Shown piece after piece: positions 12,023 to 24,700 of a DNA stretch of 64,000 bases. The stretch's first letter is position 1. Every line of letters starts with the position of its first letter. The notes under the pieces are model-generated. The model saw only the letters and a program-made list of their open reading frames with translations, made no database searches and was not told the DNA's origin. A program made the position numbers and the translations under genes. The DNA comes from Owenia fusiformis (lineage: Eukaryota > Annelida > Polychaeta > Sabellida > Oweniidae): NCBI GenBank assembly GCA_903813345.2, contig CAIIXF020000002.1, positions 28,649,223 to 28,713,222 on the forward strand, given 5' to 3'.

Positions 12023-12957
12023 GACTTTCAGGAGTTAAAAAACGTAAATCAAGGGAGAAAACAACGGCAAAGCGAGCAAAGCGTGAATCGGCATACAAAC
12101 TAGAAGACATGATACGTGTTCATATATCTGAAAACCAACAGACTGGGGAGCAGACGAAGATGTTCCGGTGTGTATTATGCCTCCGGGACTTTGTAGATAG
12201 AAGTAACATTAGACAGCATGTTAGGATCCATACTGGTGAAAAGCCATACACGTGTGTGTTATGTAATCAAGCCTTTACTCAGAGTTCAAATCTTAAAAGA
12301 CACGTGAACCTCAGACATCTTGGCCTGAAGGAAAATAAATCAAAGCTCGGAAAAGCTGAACAACTGCTTTATACAAATAAGTTTCAGGGGGATTTAAGCC
12401 AAATGGTTTCACAAGCAGTTTCTTCAGTTCAGTCTGAGAATTTATCAACTGCATGTTCGGACAACCTTAATCAAAGTTCAATTCCTTATCAAAACCAATC
12501 TGATATTGAAAATATGTACCCACCAAGTTCGCAAGATTTAGTTCAATACAAACCAGATTCTGAAGGTGACAAATACCAATTACCTCCTGAAGATTCAGTT
12601 CCTTCAAATCCTGAAAATTCAGTTAAATATGAACCAAATCCTGACAATTTAGACAAATACCAATCAACTCCTGATGATTCAGTCCATTCAAATTCTGAAA
12701 CTACAGTGAAATGTGAACCAAATCTTGAAAATTCAGTAAATTCCCAACCAAATCCTGAAAGCTCAGTTAAATATGAACCAAATTCTGAAGATTCAGTTGA
12801 ATACCAACAAAATCCTGAAAGTTCAGGCAAATACCAAACAAACCCTGGAGATTTAGTAGAAGATCATGTTAATTTTGAAGACCCAAATTCTTATGCTAAT
12901 TCTACAGTGTCAAAGGCATACCTATCAAATCCAGAAGACACCAACACAAAAGAATGA
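12023..12957 (+). CDS. Alternative terminal exon D: two zinc fingers, repetitive tail
   Basis: The last exon of the array follows cttctatttttcag (AG at 12021-12022). Reading from the second codon base it is open from the splice site to TGA at 12955-12957, about 311 residues, so the ATG at 12109 is internal. A basic stretch (KKRKSREKTTAKRAKR) looks like a nuclear localisation signal. Two classical fingers lie at about 12163-12320 with the linker HTGEKPY; helix residues -1/3/6 are D/N/Q and Q/N/R. A long Asn/Pro/Ser/Glu-rich tail contains an 11-residue degenerate tandem repeat (about 12590-12860) with a core like NPENSVKYEP. Three VK(Y/C)EP copies (12622, 12706, 12766) match the sumoylation/synergy-control consensus. 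AATAAA is at 13215-13220. Confidence 0.82.
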
Positions 12958-12987
12958 ATGCCAATGCTACCCTTGGTATTATGAGAA

Positions 12988-13120
12988 TACAGTGAAAGCA
13001 AAACCTAAGTGGAACATCTTTGGTATCTCTGAAAGCTGTTCCACCTGAAAGAGGTTCATTTAACATTAAGTAAGAGGGGAGGGTTTTCTCTTAGGATGTT
13101 CCACTTTAGATTTCACTGTA
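12988..13120. mobile_element. Small MITE in the 3' UTR of exon D
   Basis: It starts tacagtgaaagcaaaaccta and ends tagatttcactgta. The interior phrases ctaagtggaacatc and ggatgttccactt are inverted. It is related in style to the element at 57033-57219 (tacagtaaaacct ends). It begins 31 bp after the exon D stop, so transcripts of that isoform would carry the hairpin. Confidence 0.6.
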
Positions 13121-13306
13121 TTTTAAAGATCAGGTCCCCACAGCTACTATAGTAGCTTAAAGGTGCATATATTGTCACATGGTTGTGCTTAAATTAATGA
13201 TAAAGATGTATATTAATAAATCCTGGCTATTATTCCTTTAATCAGGCCTTTAATATGGTACCTTTAATATGACCCTATGTTCACATATCACTACACCTAA
13301 TAGACT

Positions 13307-13728
13307 AGATGCGAGTAGAAATAATCTTGATTTACGTTATTAATATTCAAAATTCAGTCAAAGTGATGTCATATTTGAAATTTGCATGGAAAAGTACATC
13401 TAGAAATATGGTTTCGAAAATTGTCTATCAACTTTGAAAATTTAATTTTTTTGAAAATGTGACTTCTTGTTCGGGTTGATTCCCCATAGACCCCATGTTA
13501 CAAAATCACAAAAAGTGAATTATCCTCTCTTGTATTGGACAGATAAAATTTTCTTTTACTGGACATATTTTAATTTGCATAACTATTAGATACGTAAGGG
13601 TTATATAAAAATTGAACCACGCAAATAGATGTAATTTAAGATAAAGGGAACTTTCTACTATACGCACCATGCTATCTGACCCGAACGAGCCACATGGTGG
13701 TGAATCTGGTAACTACCTACTCGCATCT
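13307..13728. mobile_element. 422-bp MITE with AGATGCGAGTAG ends, copy 1
   Basis: The termini agatgcgagtag and ctactcgcatct are perfect 12-bp inverted repeats. The body matches the copy at 42280-42703 along its length (shared phrases gtcaaagtgatgtcatattt and ttccccatagaccccatgtt). No coding capacity is seen. Confidence 0.85.
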
Positions 13729-15710
13729 GCGTTATTGGGGCATAATTTGTAAAAATTTCAATGCAAATTATATTGGTAAAATCTATGATTATACATGTAT
13801 ACTTTTGTGCAATAGATTGTATGATGTAATATGTTTTTGGCTTTTGCCCCTTGATCACAAAAAATAGAATTTCTTATCCATAAGCCTATTGAAAGCCATT
13901 TTAACTTGTTGACTGAGTTGGCATAAATAACCCTCTCATATAATGAAGGTTAAGAGAATTAGCATAAAGAAAACAAAAATGAAACACAAAACTAAACAAC
14001 AGAACCCCTAAAGATAATTTACATTAATAGGCTGTAGCCTGTAGGATACTCACATAATGGTTCATTCATTTCGTTTATACTCATTGGTTGGTTGGGCTAG
14101 TTTAGGTAAGGCCTCATTTAGGTAGCCACACCCACTATATCCCATTGTCTCCCAAAAGAAAGTCTCTTAACTCAATTCAACCCCTTACCATTGATGTAGT
14201 CTCCCTTATCTGGCCTTGCCTTGGTATGACCCCTACTCTCTCCCCTTCATTCTCTGTTTCCGTCTTTTTTTTTGTTGACAGAATCAACCATTATGTGAAC
14301 TTTTGTAGTTTAGCTGTGTTCTATGCAATCATTGTAATCCACTCTCTGTATATAGACATTATACCTAGGGAGGGATTGTATATTGTTTTTATCCAGAGGG
14401 AAGATATGTAATCTCAAAGGATAAGTCCTATGCAATCCTGACCAGGAGGTGACGTTTTTAAACCATTGATAATTAAAAATTGACATCTAAAAAAATTATT
14501 TGTTAAAAACATTTACATCGTGAAACACAAGTTCATAAAAATCTTCGGAAGAGAAGTACATGACTGTTTATCAATTTTATAAAATCGTTTTATACTCATG
14601 ATATCATATTGATAGTGGAATGAATATATTTATACAAATGTCATACATCCATACTTTACATCTATAAATTGACTTCCAAGTTATAAGAGTATAGAATACT
14701 GTTAATTGCTTTAATTTGTGATTCAATAATTATGTGCAAGATTATGTGTCAATTAAGATCATGTCTTTAACCAATTTACAATTTTTCTCCTATTGAGCTA
14801 CATGGTATTTTCATACATTTTCTCAAAATTTTACCATATTAAATGAAAAGTAGTATTTTATTCAGGTGTTCTCTTTTGCAACCCTGGATAATATATATGA
14901 AAATATAAATTGCAGATATTAGTACACAATTTTAACAGAAATGTAACAGTATGTATATAGCATAGCACAGCTTGTTATATAGTTAGTAACTAATAAATAA
15001 ATACAATTATTAACATATATGTTGTACTTGTTCTGTACTTTGAGCAGTTCTTTTGTGACAGTGCAGTATAGCAAGGGGTTTTAACTTTAAAGTTGTCAGA
15101 AATTGAGGATGGTACAAAATAGCATGCAATGCAACTTAAATTGTCCTTTACCCGTTTACCACTGGTTTATCTGGAAGGGGTTTCACCTACTCAATCCTTC
15201 CACGATCATGGGAAGATTTTTGGAATTTCTTTTTTGGGCCTAATAAAGATACTGTTCATATCTGGGGCTTATTTGAAAAGCTGTCATCTTTTTTAAAATG
15301 AGTCTTATTTAACAACCTTAATTATATTCTCTGTGAAAGAGAATTGAGACAAAGTATGTTTGAAACAGAGTTGGGCCACAAGAAGTAGAAGTCTAGCAAA
15401 AGACACATCGTTCAAGGAAAACAGTCAAACTAAAGTTGCTAGGAAATTTAAGATTGCTGGCTAAAAAGGGGAGATAAACCAATTTGCAGTGACTCTACTA
15501 TACATCGTAAACTACTTTTCGCACGCAAGAGGATGTAAAATAAATAATCTACTTCTTATGAGTAATGCAGATTTTCATAAATACAACAAGAAAAACGTAT
15601 TTATTTTTATAGTTTTTATTGACATTTTACGTTTACCACATAATAAATTACATGAATGACTTTTGAGTTGGTTCTCTAAGTATGAGATATTATCCATATC
15701 TTAGATTAAA

Positions 15711-18700
15711 CTAGTATATACTCCCGAACACAGGCTGCGTTGCCTTCAATTTGGGATAACTGTGATTGAATGTTCGAACACATATCGCATCAGTCTCTTC
15801 AAATGATGTTTCGAGTTTAAGCATCGCTTTGTTATTCTTAAACAACCGCTTCTCAAGATCCAGAACTTCAAATTTTGGATCTAATATTATCATTGATAAC
15901 TTCCATGACGGTGTATCATCCCCGGGTGAAGACATCGGCTTGGCGAATTTCACTCTCCAGTCGTCGATGTTTATGCACGTCATTGGACTGAAAGTACGAG
16001 ATATTTCAATAAGTTTTTGAAGTTCAGAAACATTCAAGGAAAATTCATGATAACAACACAATTATAAAGTTGTTTTTTAGTAATATTTATGGACGCAAAT
16101 GATAAAACAATGCAAAACCTTGAAAACCACGGGAAATTCATAGATGACACGTTTTATAGTTAACATTTATGGATGCAAATGGAAAGACGATGCGAAATCT
16201 AAATATATAAGCCGCCATCTCTGTTGTAAGGCATCATCAGTATATGATGATCGCTTAGAGATGCAGGTTGTACAGATGTTTGGCAGTTTAGGCTATGGTG
16301 GGAGGCTTTTGTGAACAGTTGTTTTTTGAGAAAAATCAAGTTAATTGCAAGATATTTCCTCATCTAAACAATTTACGTATTCGTACATTCTCTGACCACC
16401 CGAAACCCACCTGTCAGTTCCATAACTACTAAAACACTCTGCCGGGGCCAGCATCCAATTCTTATTGATGAGGGTTCCAGCACACATTAATCTCCCCTTC
16501 TCATATAAAGCCGCTAACCAAACCCGATTTTGTGATGCGTTCTTGCAGGTTTCTTTGAAGTGATCTGAGAGAAATAAAGGAAGCATTACTTAATTTGATA
16601 GTATTTAACACAATGTACCCTATGCGTCACATTGATATTAAAAATTTTAAGATAATTTGGATGGAACGATAAACTTAGCGTGTATTTGCGAATGCAACTA
16701 ACGGCTAGCGGCTATCGGATTAACCTACTATTTTATGACCAACTCATTTAAATATGAATGGAATAGTAGCAGGTACTGTTCATATTTAAATGAGTCGCCA
16801 ATAAAATATAAGGTTAATCCGGTAGCCGACAGGCGATTCTAGTTGCATTCGCGAATACAAGGTTAGACTTACTTACTCGTACATCCATGCAAGTAAAACA
16901 TTATGAAAATATGGATGGCTCTTAAAGGGATTAATAAGAGGGAGTTAGAGGGTTATCTGTCGAAAATGAAATAGGGGCAATTACAATTGGAAACTTCTGG
17001 ATCTCAATCGTCAGTAGTTTATATATTCTATCAGATATCTCATTTTTTTCTTCGAAAATGAAATTATGATTGTAAGCTATCACAACATTCTAAACCATCT
17101 ATCCCTTAGAGTATATTAAGTAAAATAAATGTACCAAATTGTGGTTTATCTGTTACACCTCTTGGTTGTCCAACATCTCCCTTTGGTTTTGTCGCACATG
17201 GTTGCGTCTCTCTGGATGTGATTCCATTATTTTGAGGTTTACAATTCTCTATGCTTGGATCTATTTTTCCATCCTCCATTTTGCAATGTCTTTCTCGAAA
17301 TCGGACAGTCCTATCAAATTTATTCGTTTTACATTTGCTCCACTCTGACCATTTGCCCCAAGTGGAATCTGAAAAGAAGCAAGCCTTTACTATTTTCTTT
17401 CTCAATGTTAATAGGCTCATATCATTTCACGTGGTTTTACCTAATACAATCGGCATTCTTGAAAGTAAGCTTAAGCTACACCTTTTGGGCCCGTTTTTGA
17501 ATGCACCTAACGTTTATCAACAAAACCATAATAATGGACTTACTTGCACATTCATGGTTCATGGTACAAATTTCTTTGTCGGTCCCGAACGAACACTTGT
17601 CTTTAAACCTCCCATAACGAGCGTCGATTTCCACAAAATTGATTGGTTTGATACAGCCACGTATTCGCTGTCGTTTCCCTTCACTACATTGAGAACCGCA
17701 GCCAATATTCTTACAATCTGCAGAGCACGACGACCAGGCACCCCATTCTGCCCAATCTTAAAAAGTTGACACCATTAAGTATAACAAAGCACACAGCGAT
17801 AAATATCGCACATTTATGTGACGCCCGAACAGACAGACGCACGTACGGAACTCGCGCACGCACATTCAATTGAGGACAAAACATATTAGAATTATTTTTC
17901 CCAAATGAACTAATTGCGTGATGTTTGGACCATTGCGTTCGAACAGATGATTTAAACCGACAGCCTAACCGCTAGACCATAAATGATCTATTGTCCCTCA
18001 GTATATATTATCCATCTATACATTTCAAAGCAATATATACAGTCCGGGTGAGGCTATACATCCTTAGGACCCAGATCCATAAGAGCTGCGTACCAAAGAT
18101 GTTGGTGGGACTATATATTCAGAGGCCTATATTCACTCCGACAATGGTGTAGTAATCGTTACCTTTGACCCTTCCCATGATCCACTGCATGTAGTGTGGT
18201 ATAGACATGACTTGAGTTGTACAAGCGTCTCTTGATCTACATCCTTCCATAGAAGTCGAACTTAGGACTCCTAGCACAACCTCTTGTGTGGAATTATCGG
18301 CAACTTTGCAAGATAGGGGACCACCACTATCTCCCTAGAAGTAGGCTACTAGTTAATTGATTCAGTATTATGGATTTCTGTTACATCGATTTTTTAATTA
18401 TTTCAAGAAAATGTCCTCTTCAAGATGTATTGGGCTTTACTTTATGTCAAATCATAGCATGATGCAAGAGACTAGAATGGAATCAATGGATATAGTGTAA
18501 TAGGGATTAGTTGAGGATAGGTTTCGAAAAGAATGTCACAATTTTTGGGTCTCATCATTCCATGAATTTGGGGGGACGCCCACTTTTTCAATCTAGTGAA
18601 TTTGGACATTTTTGCATCTAAATCGTAACCTTTGAATGAATAATTTCTTTATGGATTGTTTTCAACATTTTACACTCGCTAGCCCTTCTCTAATTCCTTT

Positions 18701-21700
18701 ATAACGGTATAGCAAGTCAATGTACAAGAGTATTACTGGAATATATTTTGACACATTTTTGAAATTTATATAACATTTCTTATATCAATTTACTAGTAAG
18801 CTTATCAATAATAAAACATCACTGCTCAGTATTTAAAAAATATGAGAATCATTCCTACCAAGCCCGGTGATTGTGAATGTTGACCAGTACGCTCTAATTT
18901 AACGCCAATTTCTTTTATATCTTCTTGACTTTGTTCATGAAAGGTATCTTCGAAAATTTTCAATCTTGTTACTCTAAAAATAAATTGTAAACTGACAATA
19001 GCAAAATATGCTAACGGGGCTGCTAAAATTGCTTAAATCGCTCACAAGAAAATTCCCAACTGCTGGCCTCAAGTTAAAAATCAGAGCATTCTGAAAACTA
19101 ATGATGATGGAATTGATCTTATTGTTGAACTTGTACATATCAGAGTAAATGCAAATGTTGCAACTCATTCAATTGAGCCAAATCGAATGTCAGATACTAC
19201 CAAAACTTAAAATCGTTTCATTAAATACGGAGAGACGAGCAAATATACTGGCCGTCAAATTTACTCTTACGATTTTTAAGATAAGCATGTGTATTTGAGG
19301 ACGCGAGGGATTTTCGGCAATACTTAATGGTTCAATTATAGCCCTTGTACCCTCTTCGTGCAAACGTCTTTCCACCTATCGTAGCAAAGCAGTCCTGCAT
19401 AAGTGAATCGGTCCAGTGGGTTGAACACGTGTTTTCTTCTTTCGTAGAATCGCTACAAATCACTCCAGGCAACAACGCTGGTCGCGGATCGTCATTCCCA
19501 GCTCCCATACGGACTGGACTCTTCAAGCGTATTAAAGCAATATCATGTGTGACTACATTGTCTACCATTGTGTATTTACCATGAACTATTATCTTATTGG
19601 GGTGTATACTATCTTGAAAGTTTCGCAAACCCATGTATAAGTCATTGTCGGGGTTTGGATCCAAGGCTCTGATTTTCCAACGTCTGTAGTTACACTTTCG
19701 TATATCAACTCTCCTGAAATGGTTTCATTTGTATCAGGCAAATGAAAATTCATACACGTTTATCGAAAAAGACTCGCACCGGGGACTTGCATTATTTAAC
19801 CGATATCCTACAGTGATGTTGATATAAATACCATGGACTAGAAGACGACTTTGTTTCCCGTGAACAGCATTCCTGTTTGATACCACAAACACAATGTCCT
19901 GCTGTTAAAACCCAGTAATTGTGAAGAAGAATGCCATGACAAAACCGTTCTGGTAGAGGATTACTTCTTTCGATTCCGACTGCCCAATTCCTTATCCCAG
20001 TTTTGTTCATATTCAGTCCGCACATGACTTAAAAACAAATAGTGGAGAGGTTAAGCTAACGATGTTTTTCACAACGTAACCGTAAACGCAAAGTACAAAA
20101 ATTAACAAAGGAATGTATCGAGCGCTCATAGTTTTATGCGCTCTTAGTCTACTTCAGATACTCTTTCAGCTTCAGAGTTTCGGGTTTAGAACGGGAGATT
20201 TAAATATTTGACGTTGGGTCAACGGGAACCATTTAACTCGTGTCTATTGAACACTATGCTGTCAATTTTGATTTCGATGTACAGTTGAATTCTTGCTGAA
20301 CACGATGATGTATGTCATGCATGATTTAGCGCCAAAAATCTTACGAAACGAGCTCGTTTAAAATATGTATTAGAAAACCAGCTATAAAACCGCATCAATG
20401 ACATACTATAGAATCATTACACGCTATGGTGTAGTCTAAACAAACACTGGATTTGAACGGCTATTTATATGAGAAGGCTACATGAATTTGTATATGGTCG
20501 AGTGATACGTACAGGTTCAGTTTCGATTATATATGCAGAGCTTAACCTCTCCAATATGAAAGTACAACTACGTATTGTATCATACCTTTTGGAATTTTCG
20601 TATTGAGGTTATCTTCACGTACAGTTACTTTTTAAATCTGTTGCTTGAAATTTTTATAACAATGCGTTTTGAACTTTTCTGACGTACTGTTCACCGGCAT
20701 AACATAAAATGGGACTTGGTTAAGTGGTGCGCTTTAAAAAAACATTTTCAAAGATACTTGCATCTTTCACGGGTTTTGTTAACGTGATGTATTCAAATAC
20801 GATCGTATCCAACATAACACGTATATGTATTTGCATTTCATAGTGTTATGTAATGCTCATTCCACAAGATCACTTACTTCTACACGCTTCTCCTTTGCAA
20901 CATTCCTTCTCATATGCTGCATCTTCTCCTCCATCGCACAAATCTTCACTGACAACACTTCCATTGCTAAAAATGCACATTCTGGCTCTGAACCTGTATT
21001 GTGGCGAACATATGGCTGTTTTGTTACTTCCGCATCTACTCCATGGACTATATCTTGTCCACTCTGGCTTTTTTTGTATTTGGAAAGATGCCGTAGATGT
21101 TATAGTTGGAGAAGTTACCGTTGTCGAAGGTGGTCCATGAAATCCCGATCGTGCACCTGATTTGGCAGTTGTTGTAGGTTCGCTTGTTGAGTTTGTGGAT
21201 TTAGGTACAGTTGGCGTTGTAGGCACTGTTGTTTTAACATCAGTGGTGGTAATGTCAGTCACTGTTGTAGTAGCTTCAGTGGTGGTAGCGTCAGTCACTG
21301 TTGCTGTAGCTTCAGTGGTTGTAGCGTCAGTCACTGTTGTTGTAGCTTCAGTGGTTGTAACGTCAGTCACTGTTGTTGTAGCTTCAGTGGTGGTGGTGTC
21401 TGTCACTGATGTTGTAGCTTGGGCGGTGGTAGCGTCAGTCACAGATGTTGTAGCTTCAGTGGTTGTAGCGTCAGTCACTGTTGTTGTAGCTTCAGTGGTG
21501 GTGGTGTCTGTCACTGATGTTGTGGCATCAGTGGTAGTAGCGTCAGTCACTGTTGTTGTAGCTTCAGTGGTGGTGGTGTCTGTAACCGATGTTGTGGCAT
21601 CAGTGGTAGTAGCGTCAGTCACTGTTGTTCTAGCTTCAGTGGTGGTAGCGTCAACCGTCGTTGTTGTAGCTTCAGTGATGGTAGCGTCAGTCACTATTGT

Positions 21701-24700
21701 TGTAGCTTCAGTGGTGGTAGCGTCAGTCACAGTTGTTGTAGCTTCAGTGGTAGTAGCGTCAGTCACTGATGTTGTAGCTTCAGTGGTAGTAGCGTAAGTC
21801 ACTGTTGTTGTAGCTTCAGTGGTAATAGCGTCAGTCACTGTTGTTGTAGCTTCAGATGTAGTAGCGTCAGTCGCTGTTTTTGTAGCTTCAGTGGTGGTAG
21901 CGTCAGTTACAGTTGTTGTAGCTTCATTGGTGGTAGCGCCAGTCACTGTTGTTGTAGCTTCAGTGGTAGTAGCGTCAGTCACTGTTGTTGTAGCTTCAGT
22001 GGTTACAGCGTCAGTCACTGTTGTTGTAGCTTCAGTGGTAGTAGCGTCAATCGCTGTTGTTGTAGCATCAGTGGTGGTAGCGTCAGTCACTGTTGTTGTC
22101 GCTTCAGTTGTGGTAGCGTCAGTCACTGTTGTTGTAGCTTCCGTGGTGGTAGCGTCAGTCACAGTTGTTGTAGCTTCATTGGTGGTAGCGTCAGTCGCAG
22201 TTGTTGTCGCTTTAGTGGTGGTAGCGTCAGTCACTGTTGTTGTAGCTTCAGTGGTGGTAGCGTCAGTCACTGTTGTTGGAGCTTCAGTGGTTGAAGCGTC
22301 AGTCACTTTTGGTGGAGCTTCAGTGGTGGTAGCGTCAGTCACTTTTGGTGGACCTTCAGTGGTGGTAGCGTCAGTCATTGTTGTTGTAGCTTCAGTGTTG
22401 GAAGCGTCAGTAACTTTTGGTGGAGCTTCAGTGGTGGTAGCGTCAGTCACTGTTGTTGTAGCTTCAGTGGTGGTAGCGCCAGTCACTGTTGTTGTAGCTT
22501 CAGTGGTGGTAGCATCAGTCACTGTTGTTGAAGCGTCAGTAGTACTGATAGCGTCATTGGCTTTTGTTGAAGCATCAGTGGTGTTACTGTCAGTCATTGT
22601 GCTTTCTGTTGTTGTTGTTGTTGTAGTTTGAGTTGTTGCTTCACACGAAACTCCATTTCCTTTGTACCCAGTTGGACAGCTACACATGTACGATCCCGGT
22701 ATGTTGGTACAGTTGGCTAACTGATGGCAGTTGTTTGAATTGTCTAAACATTCGTCAATATCTGGAACAAATATGAAATTGAATTAGCATGTATTTCGTA
22801 TTATTTTGATCCTCGAGGTAACTATGATTTGTGTGTAGTGTAAGGTTTGACTTTCATAAAATCATTAAATGCCCAACTTTAAGTTAGACATATTGCAAAT
22901 TTCTGCAGTTTTTGTGTATCGTTGTTGTATATTGTTAAAATTCCTTTTAGCGCTGTAGGCTATTTTACTTTAAAAGAATTTACGTAGTTGTGTACATCGT
23001 TGGATTTGTAAATGTGTCTTTCAAACGCTCTTTGCTTTTACCTGAACAATTCCATCCGTTGCCAGTAAAACCTTTTATACATGAGCATTTGTATGATCCT
23101 CTCAGGTTTTTGCATTTTGAAAACTCATGGCAACTATTTCTCTTTGTGCATTCATTTATATCTGAAAATACAGCATTTACATTTCTATTACCTAGGACTA
23201 GTTGTTTCAGAATTTTGATTTATAATCAACTTCACCTAGTAATACTAATGAGAGTAGATGATCAAAATCAAGTAAAATTGTAGACAAAAAGCAACAAGAT
23301 AAGTCATCAATGCTAGATGAATAAATCATTTTTTAGATAAAAGTTTTGTATTGGGAGAGGATAAATAATCAAATTGAATCAAGAACCTCTGCACATGCGT
23401 CTCCCATTTCCGGTGTAACCGCTCGCACACATGCAGTCAAAGGAACCATTTGTGTTTATACAAATTCCAAATACTCTATGACAGTCATTAGCATAGGACA
23501 CAGCACATTCGTCGACATCTACAAAAAATAAGTAAGCGCTCTTTTGTAAATTGAACAGGTAGTTCGGTGGTATGAATGTATTACACTTTACAGCTATACG
23601 TCTTGTCAAGTTGGCATCAAGATTATTTGCTAGCAATGTAGGCCTACTCATTTCCGTGTTACCTTGACAATGTGATCCATTTCCGGTGTAACCTTTATCA
23701 CATTGGCACCCAGTGGCACCTGAATATCTATCTGTTTTACACGTTGCAAATGTATGACAGTCGGCTGTGGAATTGCATGACGATGCTGAAAACAAAGTGC
23801 AAACGTAACAATACTATAGCAATTAGGTACGGTGGAGCAAAAGCATGAAAACAGAGAGTATAAATCATCTAAATCTCATCGTCTCCAGAAGGAAAGGTTT
23901 CTTAATCCGACACTGCCCCTTAATGTTTCAAATAGCAACTCCTAAGTAACGCTGCAAAGGCCAATTTTGTAAACCGCCAATGAAAATATCACCAGATGAA
24001 TTTGGGAACAGGAAGAGAATACATAATCATTAAGTACCTGCTTCTTTACTGCAGATATAACCGTCAGTCCTTGTGTTACAGTGAACAGTTCGCCATTCGG
24101 TGGTATTGAATCCTGTCCCAGTAACTTGAGCACAGTCACTCGATTTTGGTCTACCATTAACATTACGCGGCTTGGGTGCCCATTTCTGGTATGAATAGGG
24201 GCTTCCATCTGTCCATACAAATGAGCCTTCTTTGTCTATATCGTTAAGACCTATGTAATATCCCAATTTGTTGTCTTTCATTTTCTCTGAAAAAAGATGT
24301 AATTGAGAATAACAGTCCGTTCATTTCAGCTTACAGTATTTTCAACGTCATGAACTCTGACGTGCATTCTGTTGTGAATGAAGAGACGCCATTTGCTAAT
24401 GTTGTGCTGTATTAATACATTACTATCTATGCATTACTATCTTCAAAGTTTATGAACGTGAATGACCATAATAAAATGTATATACATTAAAAAGTCGTAA
24501 AAAGACCCTACTATTTATTTTAACAGTCATGAAAATTGGAATAAATTATACATAAATAGTTTAATAAGAAGAAAAAAAATTCCTAGTATTGGGTTAATTA
24601 GTTCTGGCAGATTCAACCATGATATCTGAAAAATATTATTTATTTTAAATCTCATCTTACCAGCCATAAATGCTTGTTCAATGTCGCTATGGACTGATGC

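Larger units (their letters stand above)
12958..15710. other. Spacer between zinc-finger exons and the protease genes
   Basis: No further zinc-finger exon or other gene is seen. The stretch contains a small MITE in the exon D 3' UTR (12988-13120), a 422-bp MITE (13307-13728), and AT-rich unique DNA. The two flanking loci converge here: exon D on + and the lectin/protease gene on -. Confidence 0.5.

Noticed and set aside
17139-17769. Overlapping + strand open frames of 69-172 codons
   Set aside because: They are the antisense of TSP1 exons 12 and 13, which have splice sites, conserved Cys/Trp and a matching paralogue.
18163-20027. Downstream protease as a pseudogene
   Set aside because: Exons join in frame, the catalytic motifs are intact, and phases match the paralogue. 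The weak donors (e.g. after exon 5, GTTCTT) are a caution but not proof of loss.
21162-22631. Two long + strand open frames of Val/Ala/Ser repeats
   Set aside because: They are the antisense of the 36-bp Thr-rich coding repeat. The - strand frame joins flanking EGF and TSP1 domains in one exon, so it is the real one.
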